A DNA stretch of 64,000 bases from positions 124,001 through 188,000 of the forward strand of contig NZ_JAASQO010000003.1 in assembly GCF_011762095.1 (NCBI RefSeq). The letters are read 5' to 3'. Each line of letters begins with the position of its first letter. Positions within the stretch are counted from its first letter, which is position 1. The DNA comes from Parvibaculum indicum (lineage in GTDB: Bacteria > Pseudomonadota > Alphaproteobacteria > Parvibaculales > Parvibaculaceae). Below the pieces are notes generated by a model, which was not told the origin of the DNA, did not search any database, and worked only from the letters and a program-made list of their open reading frames with translations. The position numbers were made by a program, and so were the translations under genes. Of the stretch, positions 27,497 through 36,272 are shown piece after piece.

Positions 27497-28696
27497 ATGA
27501 CTCCCGACCGCAATCCGTTTGCCGATCTGGGTAAGCCGACGATCCTGCAGGTGATCCCGGCGCTGGAAACGGGCGGGGCGGAGCGCACCACGGTGGATGT
27601 CGCCCGCGCGGTCGTCGCGGCGGGCGGGCGGGCGCTGGTCGCCAGCCGGGGCGGGCGCATGGTGCCGGAGCTGGAGGCGGTCGGCGGCGAACATATCGAG
27701 CTTGCCGCCCATTCCAAGAACCCGGTGGTGATGGCCCTCAATGTGGAGCGCCTGACGCGCCTCATCGAGCGCGAGGGCGTCAGCCTCGTTCATGCGCGAA
27801 GCCGCGCCCCGGCCTGGAGCGCGCTTGCCGCGGCGCGCCGCTCGGGGCGCCCCTTCGTCACCACCTATCACTCCAGGGTGCATGACAGGCCCCGCCTCAA
27901 GGTCTTCTACAATTCCGTCATGGCGAAGGGCGACGCCGTCATCGCCAACAGCGAATACACCGCGCAGCGCATCCGCCATATTCACACGCCGGACGAGGCC
28001 CGTGTCTTCACCGTCCCCCGGGGCGTCGATATCGCCGGGCTGGATGCGGACAAGGTCGAACCCCTGCGCATGGAGATGCTGCGCGAGGCATGGAAGCCCT
28101 ATGAGCTGGGCCCTCTCTTCATCCATCCCGCGCGGCTGACGCGCTGGAAGGGGCAGTTCCTCTCCATCGAAGCGGCGAAGATCCTCTTCGAGGAAGGCGT
28201 CACCGCCTTTTCGCTCTGCATTGTCGGCGACCATCAGGCGCGCGAAAGCTACAAGGCCGAACTGGAACGCCAGATTACGGATGCCCGGTTGGGGCCGCAT
28301 GTGCGCATCTGCGGCAATTGCGACGACATGCCCGCGGCCTATGCGCTGGCCGATGCCGTGATCTCGCCTTCCATCGAACCCGAACCCTTCGGCCGCACGG
28401 CGGTGGAAGCGCAGGCCATGGCGCGGCCCGTCATCGTCTCCGATGCGGGCGGTCAGCGCGAGACGGTGCGCGATCCCTCGGATGAAGGCGGTGTCGAGCA
28501 GGCGACGGGCCTTCGCGTGCCCGCCGGCGATGCCGGGGCGCTCGCGGCGGCGATGCGGAAAATCATCGATATGAGCGAGGCCGAACGTCACGCCATGGGC
28601 CGGAACGGGCGGATGAACGCGGTGGCGCATTATTCGGTCGGCGCCATGTGCCACGCGACGCTCGATATCTATGCGCGCCTGCTGGCCGCGAAATGA
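27497..28696 (+). CDS. Glycosyltransferase, GT4-like (GT-B fold)
   Basis: 399 residues. N-terminal acceptor domain begins ILQVIPALETGGAERTTVDVA; the C-terminal donor domain has the retaining GT4 motif around SPSIEPEPFGRTAVEAQAMARPVI, with the E-x7-E pair. Likely adds a sugar to LPS or a capsule/glycolipid, on the cytoplasmic face. Its stop overlaps the start of the next small gene (ATGA), so they are translated together. Confidence 0.9.
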   Translation: MTPDRNPFADLGKPTILQVIPALETGGAERTTVDVARAVVAAGGRALVASRGGRMVPELEAVGGEHIELAAHSKNPVVMALNVERLTRLIEREGVSLVHARSRAPAWSALAAARRSGRPFVTTYHSRVHDRPRLKVFYNSVMAKGDAVIANSEYTAQRIRHIHTPDEARVFTVPRGVDIAGLDADKVEPLRMEMLREAWKPYELGPLFIHPARLTRWKGQFLSIEAAKILFEEGVTAFSLCIVGDHQARESYKAELERQITDARLGPHVRICGNCDDMPAAYALADAVISPSIEPEPFGRTAVEAQAMARPVIVSDAGGQRETVRDPSDEGGVEQATGLRVPAGDAGALAAAMRKIIDMSEAERHAMGRNGRMNAVAHYSVGAMCHATLDIYARLLAAK

Positions 28697-29049
28697 CTGA
28701 AAAGGGCACGGCTCCCGGCCCGATCATGGTCATGATGCTTCATGGCGGCCCGGACCGCCTGAAATCCGCGCTTGAGCGCATATCCGCCGCCCATCCCGGC
28801 GCGGCGCTGCTGCTTCTGAGCCATGCGGGCGCCGAAGCCCCGCCGGAGATCCCCCTTGCCGCCCATTGGCGGGACGGCAATATGCGCGGTCCCTTGCGGT
28901 TTCTGGCGCTTTCCCGCCGCCTGTCATGGGCGGGCGCGGCGTGCGGTTACGACCTTGCGCCGACCGCCCGAAGCCGGTTTCTGCGCCGGTCGGTGAGGCC
29001 CGCCATCCCCTGGCATGAGGTGGAAAAGACGTTGCCGCCCGTTTCTTGA
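28693..29049 (+). CDS. Hypothetical protein coupled to the glycosyltransferase
   Basis: 118 residues, start ATG 28693 overlapping the glycosyltransferase stop. Sequence begins MTEKGTAPGPIMVMMLHGGP and is rich in Ala/Arg/Leu. It has a possible single hydrophobic strand (GAALLLLSHAG) and a basic C-terminal part (TARSRFLRRSVRP). I do not recognise a family. Overlap and coding bias support a real gene; a partner role for the transferase is only suggested by coupling. Confidence 0.55.
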   Translation: MTEKGTAPGPIMVMMLHGGPDRLKSALERISAAHPGAALLLLSHAGAEAPPEIPLAAHWRDGNMRGPLRFLALSRRLSWAGAACGYDLAPTARSRFLRRSVRPAIPWHEVEKTLPPVS

Positions 29050-29079
29050 CTTGCGGCGTCGACATCTCAAATCTATAGC
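29046..29079 (+). promoter_or_regulatory. Candidate sigma-70-type promoter for infC
   Basis: TTGCGG (29051-29056) and TATAGC (29074-29079) are separated by 17 bases, with an overlapping TTGACT at 29046. It would give a leader of about 140 bases containing a bulged hairpin (29136-29147 with 29152-29161). Moderate match only. Confidence 0.35.
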
Positions 29080-29223
29080 ATTGCAGCGTAAACCCTGCGG
29101 TCGGGGCTTCCGGCGAAGCTCCGTCATGCCACGAAGGAGAAAAAGGCATCGGCCTTTCTCCGGCTGGCATGAAGGTCTGAGTAGGAAAACAGGCCGGCTG
29201 CCCAGTTCGAAGGAGACCAGTTC

Positions 29224-29763
29224 ATAGCTCGCAGACCGCACCAGGCGCCCGCACCGTCAAAAGACGGCCCGCGCGTCAACGACATGATTACCGAACGCAC
29301 TGTGCTGCTGATCGACGCCGAAGGCGAGAAGCGCGGCGAGGTGCCGATCGAGGAAGCCATGCAGATGGCCGACGAATCCGGCCTGGATCTGGTCGAGGTG
29401 TCGCCCAATGCGAAGCCTCCCGTATGCAAGCTGCTCGATTACGGCAAGTTCAAATACCAGGCCCAGAAAAAGGCCAATGAGGCGCGCAAGAAGCAGAAGA
29501 CCGTCGAGGTCAAGGAAATCAAGATGCGCCCCAACATCGACACGCATGACTACGAAGTGAAGATGCGCTCCATGCTCCGCTTCTTCGACGAAGGGGACAA
29601 GGTCAAGGTGACGCTCCGCTTCCGTGGCCGCGAGATGGCGCATCAGGAACTCGGCATGCAGCTCCTGAACAAGGTGAAGGAGGAGGTCGACGAGATCGCC
29701 AAGGTCGAATCCTATCCCCGCCTCGAAGGCCGCCAGATGGTCATGGTGCTGGCGCCGCGCTGA
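29224..29763 (+). CDS. infC: Translation initiation factor IF-3, AUA start codon
   Basis: 179 residues if read from the ATA at 29224. AAGGAG at 29210-29215 lies 8 bases before it, and the residues encoded ([20 protein letters not shown]) are the normal N-terminus of alphaproteobacterial IF-3. Starting at the ATG 29284 would remove 20 conserved residues and leaves no ribosome binding site. A non-canonical infC start is a known autoregulatory device, because IF-3 discriminates against such codons. N-domain (to ~85), linker helix and C-domain ([21 protein letters not shown]) are complete. The protein prevents 30S-50S joining and proofreads initiator tRNA. Confidence 0.95.
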   Translation: MARRPHQAPAPSKDGPRVNDMITERTVLLIDAEGEKRGEVPIEEAMQMADESGLDLVEVSPNAKPPVCKLLDYGKFKYQAQKKANEARKKQKTVEVKEIKMRPNIDTHDYEVKMRSMLRFFDEGDKVKVTLRFRGREMAHQELGMQLLNKVKEEVDEIAKVESYPRLEGRQMVMVLAPR

Positions 29764-29790
29764 CGCCTGCATTGGACGAAGACGAAAAGG

Positions 29791-29815
29791 GCCCGGCGGA
29801 TTCCGCCGGGCTTTT
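29791..29815 (+). terminator. Rho-independent terminator of infC
   Basis: Eight-bp stem GCCCGGCG/CGCCGGGC (29791-29798 with 29804-29811) followed by five T. Located 27 bases after the infC stop, between convergent genes. Confidence 0.85.
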
Positions 29816-29820
29816 TGCGT

Positions 29821-30780
29821 TCAACGCGGAGAAAGGACCCTCGACAGCCGGTCCGGCCGGTCGGTCAGGATCGCATCGACGCCGAGCGCGATGAGGCGCC
29901 GCATCTCTTCTTCGTCGTCTACCGTCCAGCAGGACACCGAGAGCCCTGCCTCGCGGCAGAAGGCGACGCTCGCCGCCGTCACGTCGCCATGCCAGGCGAA
30001 CCAGCCGTCGGTAGGCGCGGCGGTGATGGCCTTCAGCATGCGTGTGGCGAAATCCGGTCCTTCCCGCTCCCGCCAGTCATAGCCGTTCGCCCAGGGCGCG
30101 CCCGCGGCGGAGATGGCGCGCAATGTCTCGTCCTGCGAGCCCGGCTTGTCCCGCGCGGCGGAGGGGTCTTCCGGATCGATCTGGTGGAAGGGCAACGTGG
30201 TGAAAGCGTTCTCGATTTCCGGTGCGATCTCCTTTGCCCGCGCCAGCGCCCGCCAGTCGAAGGAGACGAAGGTCACCTGCTCCGAAAGCCCGTGCTCGCG
30301 CGTTAGCGCCACGGCGGCTTCCGCAAGCATGGCGGGATCGGCGGATTGGCTGAGGTCCAGCAGCGCGGTCTTCAACTCCACATAAAGCCGGAAATCCGCA
30401 CCCGCCTTTTCCTTCGCCAGCGCATAGACGTCGCGGAGCGCCGGAATGCGCGCCCCGTCGAAAGATGTCTGCTCCGGATAGCGCGCCGAATACCCCGCAC
30501 CGGGACGTAGTCGCCCGATGTCGTAGCGCTGCATTTCCTCGAAGGTGAGGTTTTTCAGGAGCGGGGTCGGGCGCGTCAGCCAGTCGCCGCCGGGCCCGCG
30601 GGCGATGGCGGGTTTCAGGCTCTCATCGTGATGGACGGCCAGTGTCCCGTCCGATGACAGATGCACATCGAGCTCGATCCCGTCCGCACCGGATGCGATG
30701 GCCCGCTCGAAGGCTTCCATGGTGTTTTCCGGCCAGAGGCCCGCGCCGCCCCGATGAGCGACCTTCAATACCCGTCCCAA
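29821..30780 (-). CDS. Glycerophosphodiester phosphodiesterase family protein
   Basis: 319 residues. Hydrolyses glycerophosphodiesters to an alcohol and glycerol-3-phosphate. Active-site motifs are HRGG near the N-terminus (KVAHRGGAGLWPENTMEAF), the metal-binding E-L-D of DGIELDVHLSSDGTLAVHHDE, and the closing GVDAILTDRPDRL. No signal peptide, so cytoplasmic (UgpQ-like). Convergent with infC. Confidence 0.92.
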   Translation of the reverse strand: MGRVLKVAHRGGAGLWPENTMEAFERAIASGADGIELDVHLSSDGTLAVHHDESLKPAIARGPGGDWLTRPTPLLKNLTFEEMQRYDIGRLRPGAGYSARYPEQTSFDGARIPALRDVYALAKEKAGADFRLYVELKTALLDLSQSADPAMLAEAAVALTREHGLSEQVTFVSFDWRALARAKEIAPEIENAFTTLPFHQIDPEDPSAARDKPGSQDETLRAISAAGAPWANGYDWREREGPDFATRMLKAITAAPTDGWFAWHGDVTAASVAFCREAGLSVSCWTVDDEEEMRRLIALGVDAILTDRPDRLSRVLSPR

Positions 30781-30988
30781 CCCCGTTCTCCGCCATTTTT
30801 GTGCGACCCGTTGCGAGGGAGGCTAGCCGCGAAGCCCTCCGCCGTCCATTGCTCCGGATTGGAGTGAATTCTCCCTGTTCGGCGCGCGTGATTCACCAAT
30901 ACCAAATTGAAAGGAGTAAAACTAAGGATGTACCCAAGGGCAGGCAGTCGGAAAGGTCTGTTTGCCGGAAAAAGGCGGAGTGAACGGA

Positions 30989-31282
30989 ATGGTTTCAATC
31001 TTGAAGCGCATGTTCGGAAAGGCGATCCCGCACCGGCGCCGGGTTTCCTATTACGATTCCCAGACTTTCATGCGGCGGGCACTGGAAAACACCGGTTTTA
31101 TCGACCTGATACGCTTTTCCGACGAGGAACTGGAGCAGGTCATCGCGGCCAACAAGAATTCCGGCTGGGTAGACGCGGCCCGTCGCGAAATGAAAACAAG
31201 GCGGGAAATCCGGCAGAAGCTCGGTATCCGCGAAGGCGAGCGGCAGGAATTTCCCGGGCGGGACGGCCTGGCCGCCGAGTAG
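30989..31282 (+). CDS. Small YDSQ-motif protein, paralogue 1
   Basis: 97 residues from ATG 30989, with GGAG 8 bases upstream. A basic amphipathic N-terminus (MVSILKRMFGKAIPHRRR) is followed by VSYYDSQTFMRRAL, a mid-helix with FSDEELEQVIAANKNSG, and a Lys/Arg/Glu-rich C-terminal helix. It aligns clearly with the gene at 31540-31788 over its first ~75 residues. The SDE-x-L segment recalls DUF1127 (LSDRELRDIG) distantly. No known family identified; function unknown. Confidence 0.65.
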   Translation: MVSILKRMFGKAIPHRRRVSYYDSQTFMRRALENTGFIDLIRFSDEELEQVIAANKNSGWVDAARREMKTRREIRQKLGIREGERQEFPGRDGLAAE

Positions 31283-31294
31283 CGCCGGCCCGAT

Positions 31295-31329
31295 CGGTTT
31301 CACGCCAATCCATATGCGTCATGAAACCG
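31295..31329. repeat. Inverted repeat between the YDSQ genes
   Basis: CGGTTTCA (31295-31302) and TGAAACCG (31322-31329) form an 8-bp inverted repeat with a 19-base spacer just after the first gene's stop. No T-run follows, so it may be a weak terminator, a processing site or a protein-binding site. Confidence 0.4.
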
Positions 31330-31539
31330 ACTGAATTCGGTGTTGGAATGACGATGTGAGCTGGCTTTACTCCACAAAAAATATGTGAAAATGTTGCCGG
31401 CAATGTTGCGCGACGCGAATGCCATGCCGCCAAGGTCCGTTGCCGCGACAAGAGCGGCCGACATGTCGCGAGAGGAAGAACGCCCAGGGTTTTTGCACTC
31501 GGAAGAAGCTCGCCTTCTTCCCGACGAGCCGGAAGCGTC

Positions 31540-31788
31540 ATGCCTGTACTCTCATTCTGGCGCCGGTTTTTCGGGCGCCGCAGACGACACAAGACTTCTT
31601 TCTACGACTCCCAGCATCTGATGCGCGAGGCCGCGCGGGAAGATGTGTCGGGGTCGCTGCGTCATCTGTCCGATGAAGCGCTGCGGGAGATCGTCGACAC
31701 GGAAAGCGGCAAGCCCCGAGGGGAAGGTGCGCGCGCCGAGCTGGAGAAGCGCCGCGAAAAGACGGACCGGTGCGGCGGTGCCGACTAG
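31540..31788 (+). CDS. Small YDSQ-motif protein, paralogue 2
   Basis: 82 residues, ATG 31540 with GGAAG just upstream. It shows the same layout as the gene at 30989-31282: basic N-terminus with two Arg-rich patches (FWRRFFGRRRRHK), FYDSQHLMREAA, LSDEALREIVDTESG, and a charged C-terminal helix. The shared positions include YDSQ, M-R, S-D-E and L, separated by the same spacing. Likely a recent duplication, kept in tandem 257 bases apart. Function unknown; possibly a nucleic-acid- or membrane-binding peptide, by its basic start. Confidence 0.65.
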   Translation: MPVLSFWRRFFGRRRRHKTSFYDSQHLMREAAREDVSGSLRHLSDEALREIVDTESGKPRGEGARAELEKRREKTDRCGGAD

Positions 31789-31897
31789 GCTGCATGTTGC
31801 AGCGCATGAAAATCTTTTGCCCGCGCCGCCTTTGCAAGAAGCAGGGTCGGGGTGTCTATAATCCTCCCAACGACAAAAAAAGATTTGGGAGGATCTC

Positions 31898-33145
31898 ATG
31901 CGTTTCGGCGTTTTTTATGAATTGCAGCTTCCGCGGCCATGGGGAGAGGGCGACGAACACCGTCTTTTCCATGAGGCGCTGGAGCAGGTCGTGCTGGCCG
32001 ACCGACTGGGGTATGACCATGCATGGGAAGTGGAGCATCACTTCCTGGAGGAATATTCGCATTCCTCCGCACCCGAAGTATTTCTCGCCGCCGCCGCCGC
32101 GCGGACGGAAAACATCCGGATCGGCCACGGCATCCGGCAGGTGATCCCGAACTACAATCATCCCGCCCGCACGGCCGAGGCGCTGGCGACCCTCGACATC
32201 ATGTCGAACGGGCGCGTCGAATTCGGTTTCGGCGAAGGCGCGACGCGGTTGGAGCTTGGCGGCTTCAATATCTCCGCCAAGGAAAAACGCGCCATCGCCA
32301 TCGAGGCGGCGGAGCAGATCGCCAACATGATGACCATGACGCCCTATCCGGGGTTCGAGGGGCAGTATTTTTCCATGCCCTGCCGCAATGTGATCCCGAA
32401 GCCCATGCAGAACCCGCATCCGCCCATGTGGATGGCCTGCACCAATCGCGACACGATCCGCGTCGCCGCGCAGCTCGGTGTGGGCGCGCTTGCCTTCTCC
32501 TTCGTCGATCCGGAAGAGGCGAAGAACTGGACCGACATCTATTACGGCATCATCAAGTCCGACGAGTGCAGGCCCATCGGGCATTCGGTGAACGCCAACA
32601 TCGCCATGGTGTCGAACTTCTCGCTGCATCATGACCGCGCGGAAGCCATCCGCCGCGGCCATGAAGGTTTCGAGTTCTTCGGCTATGCGCTGAATGCACT
32701 TGTTGCGCACGACACCGTGCCGGGCCGCTCCAACCTCTGGGGCAGCTATATCGATGCGCGCGGCAACCGGACCGAGGAAATCGTTGAGGCGTCCAAACGC
32801 GCCGACGCGATCGCCACCGGCATCGGCACACCGGACGACATGCGAAAGCATCTCGCCGCTTTCGAGGAGGCGGGCGTCGATCAGGTGATCTTCATGCAGC
32901 AGGCGGGCCGCAACAAACACGAAGAGATCTGCGAGTCGCTGGAACTTTTCGCCGCCGAAGTCATGCCGGACTTCGCCGCCCGCCGCGCGGAGCGGGAAAA
33001 GAGGAAGGCGGAAGAATTGGCGCCCTATATCGAGGCTGCGTTGAAGCGCAAGAACTGGATGCAGCCGCTTGCCGACGAGGACATCCCGGTCGTCCAGGCA
33101 TCGGTGAAGAAGGCGCAGGTCAACCAGAATTCGGCAGCCGATTGA
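31898..33145 (+). CDS. LLM-class flavin-dependent oxidoreductase (luciferase-like monooxygenase)
   Basis: 415 residues, with GGGAGGA upstream. The TIM-barrel family start MRFGVFYELQLPRPW and the segments GYDHAWEVEHHFLEEYSHS and NGRVEFGFGEG match bacterial luciferase-like flavin monooxygenases that use reduced FMN or F420 and oxygen. The last ~60 residues (RREKRKAEELAPY) are a charged helical extension. Substrate unknown. It starts a run of oxidative enzymes in this region. Confidence 0.9.
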   Translation: MRFGVFYELQLPRPWGEGDEHRLFHEALEQVVLADRLGYDHAWEVEHHFLEEYSHSSAPEVFLAAAAARTENIRIGHGIRQVIPNYNHPARTAEALATLDIMSNGRVEFGFGEGATRLELGGFNISAKEKRAIAIEAAEQIANMMTMTPYPGFEGQYFSMPCRNVIPKPMQNPHPPMWMACTNRDTIRVAAQLGVGALAFSFVDPEEAKNWTDIYYGIIKSDECRPIGHSVNANIAMVSNFSLHHDRAEAIRRGHEGFEFFGYALNALVAHDTVPGRSNLWGSYIDARGNRTEEIVEASKRADAIATGIGTPDDMRKHLAAFEEAGVDQVIFMQQAGRNKHEEICESLELFAAEVMPDFAARRAEREKRKAEELAPYIEAALKRKNWMQPLADEDIPVVQASVKKAQVNQNSAAD

Positions 33146-33156
33146 GGAAGATTGTC

Positions 33157-33495
33157 ATGCGGCCGGAAAGATATGCACTCGTCTCGATAATGATCTGTGC
33201 GGGCTTTCTGGCCGCATGCGACCAGGAGGGAGCGTCCATGCCGGCGCACAAGCCACCTGAGCAGAGTTCCAGAATGGCGGAAGGCTGCAGTGCGGTAGCA
33301 GCGGGATTTGCAGATCAATGGGTAGGCAAGCCTTATGAGGAGCTGCAGCATATGCTCGAAATTTCCCGTGTGGCGCATATCAGCCGGACCCGCTTCTTCG
33401 AGAAAGGCTCCATGCTCACCATGGATCACGTGCCGGATCGGCTGAATGTCGAATATGACAAGGACGGGAAACTCATCCGGATCTTTTGCGGCTGA
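33157..33495 (+). CDS. I78-like peptidase-inhibitor lipoprotein
   Basis: 112 residues from ATG 33157 (GAGGAAG upstream), 11 bases after the oxidoreductase. The signal peptide ends in a lipobox (FLAAC), so it is predicted to be a lipoprotein. The mature part ends with LTMDHVPDRLNVEYDKDGKLIRIFCG, the closing motif of I78-family inhibitors (elastase-inhibitor-like; T-x-D-x-x-x-D-RLN ... CG). Family call rests on that motif and on length. Confidence 0.7.
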   Translation: MRPERYALVSIMICAGFLAACDQEGASMPAHKPPEQSSRMAEGCSAVAAGFADQWVGKPYEELQHMLEISRVAHISRTRFFEKGSMLTMDHVPDRLNVEYDKDGKLIRIFCG

Positions 33496-33607
33496 TTGTG
33501 GCGTTTAGGCACAGATCGCATATTCTCCCGGCGGGGCGGAAAATAATAATTTCTTAAATAGCATTCTTCATGCTTCTTCCGACGGCAGCCCGCCGTCGGG
33601 AAAGCCG

Positions 33608-34954
33608 ATGCAGGAAAGTCTTCCACGCCTGAACTTGCGCAATGCGCGCGCCTCCGTGCCGGTACTGGCCACGGCGGTGGCGGTGCTTTATGCCTTCCTG
33701 ACGCCGGGGCATTATCTCCTCGTCGAAGGGCCATGGCGGGACATGCTGATCGTGTCCGCCGGCGCAAGCGGTCTCGTGGCCCTTGCGGTTGCCGTCGGGT
33801 TCACGCGCGATCCGCGTCTGTTCCATCACCCCTATATCGTCGAGGCCGTGCTGCTGGGGTTGGTGGTATGGAACACGGTCATTCATCAGCTATTGATCGG
33901 CTCGCCCAACCTGACCACCAATGCGGCTTTCGCGATTGTGGGCCTCGGGCTGATGTGCCATCGGCGGTTCCTGTATTTCGCCTTGTCCGGCGTTTTGATC
34001 TCGGCCGTCCTGGTCGCATGGCGTATGAACGCGGACGATGGGCACTGGCCGCATTTCCTCTTCGGCATGTTGATCGCCACGACCCTGAGCGGCGCGGTCT
34101 ATGCCATGCGTTGGCGCCAGAGCAAGGCGCAAGCCCGCCGGGACGCATTGCAGCGCGACATGATGCGCAGAATGTCGGCGCATGAGGCCGAACTGGCGAC
34201 GGCGCTTAGCCGTGCGGATGAAATGGCGGAGAAGGCGCAGGAAGGCGCGGTCTCCAAATCGAGATTTCTGGCCAATATGAGCCATGAGCTGAGGACTCCC
34301 CTCAACGCACTGATCGGTTTTTCCGAGCTGTTGAAGAGAAATCATCCGGATTCGGGAGATCCGGAGCGAGAGTATATCGGGCAGATCAGCGAAAACGGCC
34401 AGATGTTGCTCGGCATGATCAACGACCTCCTCGATGTCGCCAAAGCCGATTCCGGCCGTATGCAGCTCAATATCCAGGAAGAGGATCTGGAGGATATCGT
34501 CCATTCCGCGGTCGCCACGATGAAGCCGCTCGCCGCTGAGCGGCATCAGCAGCTGACGGTCCGGATCGAATGCGGCGACAGCCGTGCCATGGTGGATGTC
34601 CGGGCGATGAAACAGATTCTGCTGAACCTGGTTGCCAATGCCATCAAATACACTCAGCGCGACGGCATGATCGAACTCAGGCTGGAGCGCAAGAGCCGGG
34701 GCTTCGTCATTTCCGTGACCGACAATGGATGCGGGATCGAGACGGCGAGACTGGAATCCATTTTCGATCCCTTCGAGCAAGTGGACAACAGCTACGACCC
34801 CAATCACCGGGGGACCGGCCTCGGCCTCTATCTGGTGAAATCGCTGACCGAGTTGCAGGGCGGAAGCATTCATGTGGAATCGGAGCCCGGCCGGGGATCT
34901 TCCTTTGCGATCTTTCTCCCGGCGCTCGAAGCCCGTCGCTCCATTTCCGCCTGA
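33608..34954 (+). CDS. Membrane-bound sensor histidine kinase (orphan)
   Basis: 448 residues. The first ~180 residues carry about six hydrophobic segments and no large extracytoplasmic domain. A helix follows, then the HisKA dimerisation domain with phospho-acceptor His226 (ANMSHELRTPLNALIG), and the HATPase domain (N box QILLNLVANAIKYT, G1 VTDNGCGIE, F box FDPFEQVD, G2 GTGLGLYLVK). Autophosphorylates and signals to a response regulator, but none is adjacent and no receiver domain is fused. Signal unknown. Confidence 0.92.
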   Translation: MQESLPRLNLRNARASVPVLATAVAVLYAFLTPGHYLLVEGPWRDMLIVSAGASGLVALAVAVGFTRDPRLFHHPYIVEAVLLGLVVWNTVIHQLLIGSPNLTTNAAFAIVGLGLMCHRRFLYFALSGVLISAVLVAWRMNADDGHWPHFLFGMLIATTLSGAVYAMRWRQSKAQARRDALQRDMMRRMSAHEAELATALSRADEMAEKAQEGAVSKSRFLANMSHELRTPLNALIGFSELLKRNHPDSGDPEREYIGQISENGQMLLGMINDLLDVAKADSGRMQLNIQEEDLEDIVHSAVATMKPLAAERHQQLTVRIECGDSRAMVDVRAMKQILLNLVANAIKYTQRDGMIELRLERKSRGFVISVTDNGCGIETARLESIFDPFEQVDNSYDPNHRGTGLGLYLVKSLTELQGGSIHVESEPGRGSSFAIFLPALEARRSISA

Positions 34955-35057
34955 CGCCGCGAACGATCCTCCCTTCCCTACGGGAAACTTGTGCTAGGCT
35001 TGTCGAAAGCCCTTCGATGAAAGGGCGACAATAACAGCACCAGGGAGGAGGCCCGTC

Positions 35058-36194
35058 ATGGCCAATCTGACATTCTGCACGACCACCGTTCTCGATCACG
35101 GCGCCATTAGCCAGCTCGCCGCCGCGCTGCAGGCGAACGGCATCAAGCGTCCGCTGATCTGCACCGACAAGGGCATCGTCGCAGCCGGCATCCTCGACAA
35201 GGTGCGCGGCGCCATCCCGAACGACATTCAGCCCGTCATCTATGACGGTACGCCCGCCAACCCCACCGAGAACGCGGTGCTGGAGGCCGGCGAGATCTAC
35301 AAGTCCGAAGGGTGCGACGGCATCGTTTCGGTCGGCGGCGGCTCTTCCATCGATCTCGGCAAGGCGGTGGCCTTGAACGTCACGCATGAGGGCGATCTTC
35401 TGGGCTACACCGCCGGCATGGGCGGCGTGGCGAAGATCGGCGCCGTGGCCCCGCTCATCGCCGTGCCGACGACCTCCGGCACGGGCAGCGAGGTGTCGTC
35501 CGGTTCCGTCGTCATCATGAACAATGGCGAGAAGTTGATCCTCGCCTCGAAGAATCTCATTCCCCGCATGGCGATCTGCGACCCGCAGCTCACCATCGGC
35601 CTGCCGCCCATGCTCACCGCCGCCACCGGCATGGACGCCATGGCGCATTGCATCGAAGCCGTGTGCTCGCCCCAGGTGAACCCGCCGGCCGAAGCCGTGG
35701 GCCTCGACGGGATCCGCCGCGGTCTCGGCCAGGGCTTTCTCGAAGCCGCCGTCGCCGACGGCAAGAACGAGGAAGCGCGCTGGAACATGATGCTCGCCTC
35801 CACCGAAGGCGCGATGGCCTTCACCAAGGGCCTCGGCGCGGTGCACTCGATGAGCCATGCCTGCGGTTCCATCAAGGAACTCGGCCTGCATCACGGCACG
35901 CTCAACGCCGTCGTGATGCCGACCGTGCTGCGTTACAACCATGACCGCATCGGCGAGGCGCTGCCCCGCATCCGCGAGGCGATGGGGCTGAAGCAGACGG
36001 CGGATGTGGCCGAGGAGATCGAGGCGCTGAACCAGCGTCTGGGCCTGCCGAAGAATCTGAAGGAAATGGGCGTCACGGAGGACCGGATCGATTATCTCTC
36101 GGCCCACGCCGCCCGCGACGTTTGCACCTTCACGAACCCCAAGCCCGCGAGTGCGGAAGAATATGCCGGCATGTTCCGCGACGCGATGGCATAG
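35058..36194 (+). CDS. Iron-containing alcohol dehydrogenase
   Basis: 378 residues, AGGGAGGAGG upstream. Group III (Fe-type) fold: NAD-binding GGGSSIDLGKAV and PTTSGTGSEVSSGSV. The metal ligands are expected at the conserved Asp, MAHCIEAVCS, GAVHSMSHACGS and LHHGTLNAV histidines. It oxidises primary or diol alcohols to aldehydes with NAD(P). Substrate unknown. A terminator follows. Confidence 0.93.
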   Translation: MANLTFCTTTVLDHGAISQLAAALQANGIKRPLICTDKGIVAAGILDKVRGAIPNDIQPVIYDGTPANPTENAVLEAGEIYKSEGCDGIVSVGGGSSIDLGKAVALNVTHEGDLLGYTAGMGGVAKIGAVAPLIAVPTTSGTGSEVSSGSVVIMNNGEKLILASKNLIPRMAICDPQLTIGLPPMLTAATGMDAMAHCIEAVCSPQVNPPAEAVGLDGIRRGLGQGFLEAAVADGKNEEARWNMMLASTEGAMAFTKGLGAVHSMSHACGSIKELGLHHGTLNAVVMPTVLRYNHDRIGEALPRIREAMGLKQTADVAEEIEALNQRLGLPKNLKEMGVTEDRIDYLSAHAARDVCTFTNPKPASAEEYAGMFRDAMA

Positions 36195-36222
36195 GCGACA
36201 GGCTTCGCAATCGCAGGAATCG

Positions 36223-36255
36223 GGGCGGGTGGCCTTTGTGGCGCCCGCCCTTTTT
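36223..36255 (+). terminator. Rho-independent terminator of the Fe-alcohol dehydrogenase gene
   Basis: Seven-bp outer stem GGGCGGG/CCCGCCC (36223-36229 with 36244-36250), an inner partial stem, then TTTTT. Confidence 0.75.
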
Positions 36256-36272
36256 GCATGAACTCCACCTCG

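Noticed and set aside
29126-29227. 33-residue frame MPRRRKRHRPFSG upstream of infC
   Set aside because: Overlaps the infC start in another frame; composition reflects the leader hairpin; no clear own ribosome binding site.
30928-31359. 143-residue frame after AAGGAG and ATG at 30928
   Set aside because: Out of frame with the YDSQ gene, Arg/Gly/Pro-rich shadow-like composition; the paralogue alignment supports the other frame.
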